Source of the DNA: Acidimicrobiales bacterium
GTDB lineage: Bacteria; Actinomycetota; Acidimicrobiia; Acidimicrobiales; VFJN01
Length of the DNA: 14,328 nt
Assembly: GCA_016936035.1 (NCBI GenBank)
Contig: JAFGPU010000425.1
Coordinates: 1-14,328, forward strand
Direction: 5' to 3'
Within the stretch, counting starts at the first letter, position 1. Every line of letters starts with the position of its first letter. Below are positions 8,177 through 14,328 of the stretch, in pieces. The notes below the pieces were generated by a model. It searched no databases and was not told the DNA's origin. It saw nothing but the letters and a program-made list of their open reading frames with translations. The position numbers were made by a program, and so were the translations under genes.

Positions 8177-8676
8177 CGGCCCTCCCCCGCGCCGGCACCG
8201 GTCGTGCAGCTGTGGAACGGCTCGATCCGGTGCCGGGTCGTCCATCCGTCGTCGCCCTCGACCAGGCGGGCGTGGTCGCGCGCCAGCGACAGCTCCACCG
8301 TCGAGGGGTCGACGTCGACGACCGCCTCGAGCAGGGCCTCGCACACGGCGTCGCGCCGGTCGGAGGATGCCCCGGGCAGCTCCGAGATGGGCCACTCCGC
8401 GTGCCGGTAGCGCAGGGGCAGCTCCTCGTAGCTGACGACCCGGCGGTCTCCCTGGTCGTCGACGGCCTCGAGCACCCATCGCGTCTGGTCGTCGTCGCGG
8501 CTGAGGCTGAACAGGCGCCAGCCCGTCAGGGGCCAGGCGTCGAACCCGATGACTCCAGGGACCAGCAGCAGCACGAAGAGCACCGTGACGAAGATGCGGG
8601 CCGACCGGGGCGCGGCGTCGGGCTCGTCCCGGGCCGTCGCGGCGCCGGCCCGGGACTCGCGGAGGTCGTCGGTCAT
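8173..8676 (-). CDS. Small single-span membrane protein, partner of the HTTM protein
   Basis: The 167-aa product has an acidic N-terminal tail, one membrane span at about residues 27-46 (RIFVTVLFVLLLVPGVIG), then an outside domain opening FDAWPLTGWRLFSLSR. Two cysteines, Cys112 and Cys157, could form a disulfide outside the membrane. The motif W-P-x-T-G-W-R-L-F-S just after the span is of the kind I associate with small proteins encoded beside HTTM genes, but I cannot name the family. It overlaps both neighbours by 4 bases (ATGA at 8673-8676 and at 8173-8176), so translational coupling is likely. Function is unknown; a subunit or chaperone of the HTTM protein is my inference. Confidence 0.75.
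   Translation of the reverse strand: MTDDLRESRAGAATARDEPDAAPRSARIFVTVLFVLLLVPGVIGFDAWPLTGWRLFSLSRDDDQTRWVLEAVDDQGDRRVVSYEELPLRYRHAEWPISELPGASSDRRDAVCEALLEAVVDVDPSTVELSLARDHARLVEGDDGWTTRHRIEPFHSCTTGAGAGEGR
8181..8186 (-). promoter_or_regulatory. Ribosome binding site of the HTTM gene
   Basis: GGGAGG on the minus strand lies 4 bases before the ATG at 8176. It lies inside the upstream gene and decides this start over a longer open frame that is antisense-like noise further upstream. Confidence 0.6.
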
Positions 8677-11150
8677 GCCGGGTCTGCTCCCGCTGTGGCT
8701 CGTGGAGTGGACAGGGGCGCGGGCACCGGCGGGGACCTGTCCGGCCCGCGGTCGTCCGCCTGCGGTCGCTCGGTCGTGGGTTCGGTCGCTGCCCCCTCCG
8801 GCGCCGCGACCAGCTCGTTGGCCAGGACCACCAGCGACAGGGTCATCACCAGCAGCGCGACGCCGCCCACGATGGCCCCCGAGTCGTTCACCGCGCTGCC
8901 GAGCACAGCGGCGACGACCGTCGCGGTCAGGCCGGCGCGCAGCGTCGGGATCCGTGCCCGCATCTGGTCGCGGGGCCGCGACGGGTACTTGGCGAGGAAC
9001 ACCAGGAAGGCGATGGCGATCGGGATGGCGGCCACCCAGAAGGAGCTGGTGGTGACACCCAGGTTGGCCAGCAGCTTGCGCTCCATGATCGACAGCAGGG
9101 GCCCGACGCCCTCGTTGCCGACGCGTTCGAACAACCGGCCCAGGTGGGCGCGCTCGCCCGGCGGGCGCGCGAGGTCGAGCAGGCCGAAGCCGCCCACCGC
9201 CACGACGGTCACCAGCAGCCCGACGACGACGGTGCGGACACGCACCCTGTAGCCCGTCACCAGCACGGCGAACACCAAGACCGTGGGCGTGAACGCGATG
9301 ATGCCGCCGACGTCGGAGCCCCAGATCGGCACGCCGATCACCACGAGCACCGCCACAAGCAGCGCGAGCGCCGCCGACCGCCCCCGCCTGGTCGGCCAGC
9401 GGGCGGCGATGAACGCGGCGAGCAGGCAGGCCGCGGCGGCCACCTGCCCGAACGAGTAGTTGCTGATGCCGTACAGGCGCGAGTTGCCCGTGGGCGAGTA
9501 GCCGAACGCCGCGCTCAGGCTGAGGCGCGAGCCGGTCATCACGTCCGCGACCGGCACCGCCAGAACGAGCGCCAGCACCGCCACGAGCGGGAGCAGCGGG
9601 CGCCGCAGGCGCCCCGCCACGGCGGTGACGACCGCCGTGACCGCCACTGCGCCCGTGACGACGAACGCCCAGTAGAACCCCGCGCCCAGGTCCTCCAGGG
9701 GGAAGGCCCGGGCCAGGTACGACAGCGGCAGGACGGCCATGTCGGCGAGCGCGGCGAAGGCGACGGTGCGTCGCAACCGCGGTGAGGTGCGACGCGCCAG
9801 CACGGCCATGGCCGCGGCGCAGACGAGCCCCATCACCACCACCACGGCCAGCGTCGTGGGGAAGAGCAGCTGCTCGCGGAACCGCGAGGCGTCGTTGAGC
9901 GTGATGAGGTGGTCGATGCGGTCGTCGAGCGAGTCGGACGAGGCGAGCACCTCGGCGGGCCGACCCTCCATCTCGACCGGGCGGCGGACGTCGAGCACCT
10001 CGAGCACCGTGGGGGCCACGTCGACGAGGGTGAGGAACCCCGAGCGCTGCGTCGACGCCGAGCGCATGTAGCCCGCGGGGCGGCCGGGGGCCCGGAGCGC
10101 GGAGACGACCAGGTCACGGTCGCCCGGAAGGTTGTACGGCGCCAGCAGCATCACGGCGTCGCGGTCGGCGTCGACGTCGTCGAGCAGGCGGGCCACCAGC
10201 GCGTCGGTGTCGGCCAGGGCCTGGGCCCGCAGCTCGCGGTAGCGGGCGCTGTCGACCCGATCGCGGTAGCGCATGGAGCGCGCCAGGTCCGAGGCCTCGA
10301 CCAGCACCATGCCGCCGTCCTGGTCGGCGGGCGACTGCCAGAAGCTCTCGAAGCGCTGGATGACCTGGTCGTTGTCGAGGCGCTGGCCGAAGGCCCGGCT
10401 GGGGTCGCGCACGAGGAGGTCGGCGTCGAGCTCGCCCTCGGCGATCGCCCCGTCGCCCGTGGCCGCGGCCAACCCGACCTGACGTTCGTAGGACGTGCCG
10501 ACCGAGTCGGTGCCGTCGGCGTTGCCGATGGCGACGGCGCCCAGGCCGGCGTCGGCCAGCGTGTCGGCCAGCAGGCCGAGCTTCGCGTCATACGGCTGTC
10601 GCGCGTTCACCCTCTCCAAGGTCGGCCAGGCCAGCGCGACGTAGCTGCCGTCGGGCTCGACGCCGGTGCGACGCTCGAAGATCTCGCCCGCCGACGACCC
10701 GGCCGCCTGCTCGCCGAGGGCGAGTTGCTGGCCGTCGACGCGCGAGTCGGACGTCGCGCGCGAGCCCGCCGAGATGGTGAGGTAGGCGGCCCCGGGGGTG
10801 GAGCGGGGATGCACGCCACGCGGCGCCATGTCCGCCACCGCCGACTGTTCGAGCAGCCCTTCGATGGCCGGCAGGTCGTGTTCGGCCACCTCGTCCCACG
10901 TGAGGCCGGGGACCGAGATGACGAGGATGCGGTCGACGTCGGCGTCCTGCGCGGCCGCCGGCGACGCTCCCGATGCCAGGGTCGACACCGCGGCGAGCAC
11001 GGCGAGCGCCGCACCGATGGCGCGTCGCACCACTCGGCGGGGCCGGGCCGCCCTGACGCCGCGGTCGTACCCGGGCACGCTGGTCACGGGCGGCTCGGTG
11101 ACGACGGCATCCGGCGATTGTAGGGACCGCCGCGGAACGCCCCGGTTCAT
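8673..11150 (-). CDS. Secreted alkaline-phosphatase-like domain fused to a polytopic membrane domain (copy 2)
   Basis: The 825-aa product has a basic n-region (about 38-43), a hydrophobic core and a likely signal peptidase site after Ala67 (SPAAA before QDADVD). An AlkP/sulfatase-like domain follows at about 73-395, opening RILVISVPGLTWDE. It carries STPGAAYLTISAGSR (117-131) in the nucleophile region, and LVEASDLARS (283-292). It closes with the fold's typical LVDVAPTVLEVL (375-386). About 9-11 membrane spans fill 430-780, with motifs FGYSPTGNSRLYGISN (549-564), GSDVGGIIAF (611-620), LLDLARPPGERAHLGRLF (657-674) and NDSG (755-758). A Pro-rich tail ends it. The canonical SDHG metal site is replaced by LLAPYN. 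The start is the ATG overlapping the previous stop (ATGA); the n-region is unusually long. It is a paralogue of the preceding gene. Enzymatic activity is doubtful. Confidence 0.85.
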   Translation of the reverse strand: MNRGVPRRSLQSPDAVVTEPPVTSVPGYDRGVRAARPRRVVRRAIGAALAVLAAVSTLASGASPAAAQDADVDRILVISVPGLTWDEVAEHDLPAIEGLLEQSAVADMAPRGVHPRSTPGAAYLTISAGSRATSDSRVDGQQLALGEQAAGSSAGEIFERRTGVEPDGSYVALAWPTLERVNARQPYDAKLGLLADTLADAGLGAVAIGNADGTDSVGTSYERQVGLAAATGDGAIAEGELDADLLVRDPSRAFGQRLDNDQVIQRFESFWQSPADQDGGMVLVEASDLARSMRYRDRVDSARYRELRAQALADTDALVARLLDDVDADRDAVMLLAPYNLPGDRDLVVSALRAPGRPAGYMRSASTQRSGFLTLVDVAPTVLEVLDVRRPVEMEGRPAEVLASSDSLDDRIDHLITLNDASRFREQLLFPTTLAVVVVMGLVCAAAMAVLARRTSPRLRRTVAFAALADMAVLPLSYLARAFPLEDLGAGFYWAFVVTGAVAVTAVVTAVAGRLRRPLLPLVAVLALVLAVPVADVMTGSRLSLSAAFGYSPTGNSRLYGISNYSFGQVAAAACLLAAFIAARWPTRRGRSAALALLVAVLVVIGVPIWGSDVGGIIAFTPTVLVFAVLVTGYRVRVRTVVVGLLVTVVAVGGFGLLDLARPPGERAHLGRLFERVGNEGVGPLLSIMERKLLANLGVTTSSFWVAAIPIAIAFLVFLAKYPSRPRDQMRARIPTLRAGLTATVVAAVLGSAVNDSGAIVGGVALLVMTLSLVVLANELVAAPEGAATEPTTERPQADDRGPDRSPPVPAPLSTPRATAGADPA

Positions 11151-13447
11151 CGCACCGCCGCCTCGGGAACGGGGGCGCGGGCCGCGGACGGCGGCCCCGG
11201 GGGCGCCGGCTCGGCGCGGTGCCCCGGTACGAGGTGCCGGAGCATGACGGCGGGGGCGACGACGATGAGCATGGTCAGCGGGACCGCGACCGACGAGTCG
11301 TTGGCGACCAGGCCCACGACCCCGAGCACGGCCAACCCGGCGGCGGCGGCCAGCGTGGGCCGGTGGCGCAGCGGGCGGGTGGCGTCCGGGCCCATCATCC
11401 CCGCAGCCACCAGTGCCGCGTACGCCCCCGAGACGGCCATCGCGACGGTCACGGTCGCCCATCCGGCGAGCTCGGCGCCACCGAGGCTCGCCTGCCACCG
11501 CCGGCCCAGGCTCTTGGAGAAGGTGTTCCACCGGCCGTCGAGGACGTGCTCGGCGAACCGGGCCAGGTGGGTCTGCACCTCGTCGGGCCGCGCCGCGTCG
11601 ATGAGCGCGAACACGAAGAGCACCGCCACCGTCGCCGCGACGAGCCCGGCGGCGGCCCGCCACGTCACCGCCCGCCCGGTGAGGATGAGGGCCGTCACGC
11701 CGAACGCCGGCACCATCGAGATCACGCCCCCCACGTCGGCGCCCAACATCGGGAGGCCCTCCACGACCAGCACGGCCGCCAGCAGCGCCAGCGCCACGCG
11801 CACCCCCCGGGCCCCCAGGCGATCGACGATCAGGGCCGCCAGCACGATGGCCGCCGAGCCGAACAGCGCGAACGCCAGGTTGCCCAGCCCCGTGAACCGC
11901 CCAGCCACCGCGACCGAGTAACCGAACGTGGTGTTGAGCTGGAGCGGTGCACCGATCGCGATGTCCAGCGCGATGAGCGCGACGATCGACCCGACCGCGA
12001 CCAGGGGGCCCGCCCCCGGTCGGCGCCGGTCGACGAGCTCGGCCACCACCGCCACGGCCGCCGCGATCACGAGGGCGAGCGCCACCTGGGCGGCCAGGTT
12101 GGCACGAGCGGCACCGACCTGGCCGACGAGGAACGTCGCGGGCACCAGCCCCAGGGCGCCGTACACCAGCGGGACGAGCAGCCGGCGGGCGCGCGGGCCC
12201 AGCCGGTCGCGCAGCGCGGTGGCGGCGGCGAGGACGGCGAGCACCGCGGTGATGCCCACCACGGCGATCGCGATGGTCGCGTCGCGGAACGCGGCCGCGT
12301 CGGCGGCCCGGGTCAGGGCGGCGACACGGTCGGACGGGCCACGCCCACCCACCTGGAACGACCGTCCCTCCATATCGGTCGGCGGTTCCTCGCCGACGAG
12401 CGTGAGGATGGTGGGTGCGACGTCGGCGAGCTGCACGTAGCCGTCGCGACGGGTGGTCGCCGACTGCAGCAGGCCGCCCTCGACGCCCGGCGACCGCAGC
12501 GCGACGACGCCCAGCGCGGGCGACGACGAGCCCGAGACGGGCGATAGCACGAGCACGGCGTCGCGCTCCGGGTCGGTGCGCTCGAGCAGGGACCCCAGCA
12601 GCGCGTCGGCGTCGAGGAGCGACTGGGCGCGCAGCTCGCGACGCTGGGACGGATCGGCGCGCGAACCGTACGCGGCGACGCGGCTCATGTCGGAGGCCTC
12701 GACGAGCACGACGCCGGGATCGTCGTCCCACTCCTGGTCGAACTCGTCGAGCACCTTGTCGTGGTCGAGGCGCCACCCGAAGGCGGCCGCAGGGTCGTCG
12801 AGCAGCAGGGAGCGGCTGACGGTGCCACCGGGCACGATCCCGTCGCTGCCCATCAACATGGTCGCCGCCCCCCGGGCGAACGAGCCCTCCGGGGGCGGGT
12901 CCTCGCTGATGAAGCCCTCGACGGCGTCGGCGTTGGCGACGACGGCCCGGTCGACGCCGGCGTCCTCGAGGTGGTCGCCCAGGCTGCCCACCTCGGCACC
13001 GAACGCGGAGCGGTCGTTGGCGTCGATCGCCCCGCCGACGCCCAGGTAGGAGATGCCGTCCGGCATCTCGCCGAGGCGGCGCTGCAGCAGCTCGGCCGCC
13101 GGCACCCCGCCGTAGGTCTCGTCCGGGTCGACCGCCACGGCGGTGTCGATGCGTGGCGCGACCGAGCGGGTCCCCGCCCCCATCGTGAGGTAGGCATCGG
13201 TGGTGGTGGCGTCGCGGCGGCCGATGCGCGTGGTCATGTCGGCGATGGCCGCGCCGTCGACGAACGCATCGAGGTGGGGCAGATCCGCCCCTCGCAGGTC
13301 GTCCCACTCGAGCCCCGGCAACGACACCACCAGCACGCGCCCGGACGGGGCGGCCTCGATGTCCTCGGCGGTGGTGGCGCACCCGGAGGCGAGCCCCAGG
13401 ATCGCCGCGACCACGACGAGGGCGGCGAGCGCGCGGCGGGCGGTCAT
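11147..13447 (-). CDS. Lipoprotein-like alkaline-phosphatase-like domain fused to a polytopic membrane domain (copy 1)
   Basis: The 766-aa product opens with a signal peptide ending LASGC, so Cys23 may be lipidated, although Ala at -3 is a weak lipobox. The AlkP/sulfatase-like domain covers about 36-362: RVLVVSLPGLEWDD (37-50), TTTDAYLTMGAGTR (81-94), VLVEASDMSR (247-256) and LADVAPTILTLVG (340-352). About 10-11 membrane spans lie between 390 and 737, with motifs FGYSVAVAGRFTGLGN (508-523), GADVGGVISM (569-578), LIDAARPDEVQTHLARF (615-631) and NDSS (716-719). These match the next gene motif by motif, so the two arose by tandem duplication. The usual first Asp ligand and SDHG site are missing (SLPG and SPVSG stand there). 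The start ATG overlaps the murJ stop (ATGA), tying its translation to the lipid II flippase. Confidence 0.85.
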   Translation of the reverse strand: MTARRALAALVVVAAILGLASGCATTAEDIEAAPSGRVLVVSLPGLEWDDLRGADLPHLDAFVDGAAIADMTTRIGRRDATTTDAYLTMGAGTRSVAPRIDTAVAVDPDETYGGVPAAELLQRRLGEMPDGISYLGVGGAIDANDRSAFGAEVGSLGDHLEDAGVDRAVVANADAVEGFISEDPPPEGSFARGAATMLMGSDGIVPGGTVSRSLLLDDPAAAFGWRLDHDKVLDEFDQEWDDDPGVVLVEASDMSRVAAYGSRADPSQRRELRAQSLLDADALLGSLLERTDPERDAVLVLSPVSGSSSPALGVVALRSPGVEGGLLQSATTRRDGYVQLADVAPTILTLVGEEPPTDMEGRSFQVGGRGPSDRVAALTRAADAAAFRDATIAIAVVGITAVLAVLAAATALRDRLGPRARRLLVPLVYGALGLVPATFLVGQVGAARANLAAQVALALVIAAAVAVVAELVDRRRPGAGPLVAVGSIVALIALDIAIGAPLQLNTTFGYSVAVAGRFTGLGNLAFALFGSAAIVLAALIVDRLGARGVRVALALLAAVLVVEGLPMLGADVGGVISMVPAFGVTALILTGRAVTWRAAAGLVAATVAVLFVFALIDAARPDEVQTHLARFAEHVLDGRWNTFSKSLGRRWQASLGGAELAGWATVTVAMAVSGAYAALVAAGMMGPDATRPLRHRPTLAAAAGLAVLGVVGLVANDSSVAVPLTMLIVVAPAVMLRHLVPGHRAEPAPPGPPSAARAPVPEAAVR

Positions 13448-14328
13448 GTCGCCGCCCCGGTGGCGGGGGCGGCGGGCGGCGGCACCGTGTCCCGCACGGT
13501 GAGGTCGCGGCGAACACCGAGCAGGCGATAGCCGAGCACGACGGCGCCGGCGCCGGCCAGCCCGAGTCCGGCGAGGACCCCCAGGTTGGCGAGTCGCGCC
13601 GAGCCCGCGTCCAGCAGCGCCGAGGACACGGCCCAGCCCGCCAGCCCGACGACGACGGAGATGGCCACCACCCGGCCGATCGCCGCCGGCCACAGGGACG
13701 CGCCGGTGCGCCGCGCCAGGCCGACACCCAGCACCCCCAGCCCCACCGTGTAGGCGACCGAGTGGCCGATCCCGAGCATGTACACGAGGGCGGTGCCCTC
13801 GGCCGTCAATGCGCCCACCACCATCACCGCCACGCCCGCGGCGGCGCAGGCCAGCGCCACGAGGCCGGGCGTGCGACTGTCGCCGAGCGCGTAGTAGCCA
13901 CGGGCCAGCAGCAGGAACGCGCTGTAGGGCAGCAGGCCGAGGGCCAGGCCCGCCACGGCGGCGGCCAGCACCTCGCTGCCCTCCGGGCCGGTGGCGCCGA
14001 ACGAGACGGTGCGCATGGCGGGCAGGGCCAGGGCGGCCATGGCCGCCGTCACCGGCACCACCAGCAGGGCCATGCGCTCGATGGACCAGCGCAGCGACGT
14101 GCCGACGCGCTCGAGGCCGTACTCGCGGGCCTCGGTGACCAGCTCGGGGAGGATGGCGGTGTGGATCGGCTGCGCCAGCACGCCGTACGGGGCCAGGAAG
14201 ATGACCCAGCCCATCTGGTAGGCGACGACGCCGCCCTCGACGCCGGCGCCCAGGACGATGGCGGCGCCGAGCAGCAGGCCGCCGCCCGTGTGGAGCACGA
14301 CACCCCACCCCGAGTGGCGCAGCACGGC
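13444..14328 (-). CDS. murJ: Lipid II flippase MurJ, C-terminal part (cut by right edge)
   Basis: Reading is open from the right edge to a TGA at 13446-13444, giving 294 residues, a little over half of a normal MurJ of about 520. About eight membrane spans are visible. Diagnostic stretches are VIFLAPYGVLAQPIHTAILPELV and LLPYSAFLLLARGYYALGDSRTP, the latter a hallmark of the MurJ/MviN branch of the MOP exporters. MurJ moves lipid-linked peptidoglycan precursor across the cytoplasmic membrane. The tail after the last span is short and Pro/Ala rich. The N-terminal half, with the central-cavity arginines, is outside the window. The downstream AlkP-like gene begins within its stop codon, so MurJ heads or lies within the envelope operon. 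Confidence 0.9.
   Translation of the reverse strand, partial: AVLRHSGWGVVLHTGGGLLLGAAIVLGAGVEGGVVAYQMGWVIFLAPYGVLAQPIHTAILPELVTEAREYGLERVGTSLRWSIERMALLVVPVTAAMAALALPAMRTVSFGATGPEGSEVLAAAVAGLALGLLPYSAFLLLARGYYALGDSRTPGLVALACAAAGVAVMVVGALTAEGTALVYMLGIGHSVAYTVGLGVLGVGLARRTGASLWPAAIGRVVAISVVVGLAGWAVSSALLDAGSARLANLGVLAGLGLAGAGAVVLGYRLLGVRRDLTVRDTVPPPAAPATGAAT

Noticed and set aside
11020..11037. Twin-arginine export signal in the second AlkP-like protein (RRVVRR)
   Set aside because: The residues around the arginine pairs do not match the S-R-R-x-F-L-K pattern, so a Sec-type signal is more likely.
11117..11122. TACAAT box on the minus strand inside the start of the second AlkP-like gene
   Set aside because: It is a good -10 match, but the ATG 6 bases after it is out of frame and opens only a few codons. 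With no -35 element, chance or a weak internal promoter is more likely.
11147..14308. Very long minus-strand frames spanning murJ and the AlkP-like genes, read as giant proteins
   Set aside because: The upstream portions are out-of-frame shadows of the preceding genes. True starts are fixed by the signal peptides and the ATGA overlaps at 13447 and 11150.

Overview
The window is very GC-rich DNA (about three quarters G+C by eye), densely coding, with GTG as well as ATG starts and 4-base ATGA/GTGA gene overlaps. The gene families and their order point to a chromosomal segment of a high-GC actinobacterium. A deep branch such as the Acidimicrobiia is my best guess, by inference only. The order pyrG, Nudix hydrolase, xerD is the one I recall from Mycobacterium tuberculosis (Rv1699, Rv1700, Rv1701), so this part looks vertically inherited. 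No tRNA, rRNA, CRISPR array, transposase or phage gene was seen.

Layout, in the direction of transcription of the minus strand (right to left). (1) 14328-6392 is an envelope operon: the C-terminal half of the lipid II flippase gene murJ (cut by the right edge), two large paralogous membrane proteins with an extracytoplasmic alkaline-phosphatase-like domain fused to a polytopic C-terminal domain (766 and 825 aa), a small single-span protein, an HTTM-type membrane protein, and a MraY/WecA-like sugar-phosphate transferase. The first five are joined by four ATGA overlaps. (2) 6300-5194 is a zinc-dependent alcohol dehydrogenase with its own candidate promoter, preceded by a strong hairpin that may end the envelope operon. 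(3) 5112-2894 holds pyrG (CTP synthase) and an ADP-ribose-pyrophosphatase-like Nudix hydrolase, coupled by a GTGA overlap. (4) 2613-2837 is the only plus-strand gene, a small FmdB-type zinc-ribbon protein, lying between the Nudix gene and xerD. (5) 2519-593 holds xerD, a DksA/TraR-type zinc-finger protein and an HD-domain protein. (6) 592-186 is non-coding and carries a tandem array of three near-identical 82-bp units, each with a perfect 15-bp-stem hairpin. (7) 185-1 is the start of a secreted or lipoprotein gene that leaves the left edge.

The part most likely to hide undescribed biology is the murJ-linked operon. Two tandem proteins keep the outline of the alkaline phosphatase/sulfatase fold but seem to have lost its metal-binding residues. 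Their shared membrane domain carries several conserved motifs I cannot assign. They sit between a lipid II flippase and a polyprenyl-phosphate sugar-1-phosphate transferase homologue, which suggests a role in wall or glycopolymer assembly (inference). A second pattern is that four genes that begin transcription units (dksA-like, xerD, pyrG, the dehydrogenase) each have a TANNNT box 7-9 bases before the start codon and no clear ribosome binding site, as expected for leaderless mRNAs.
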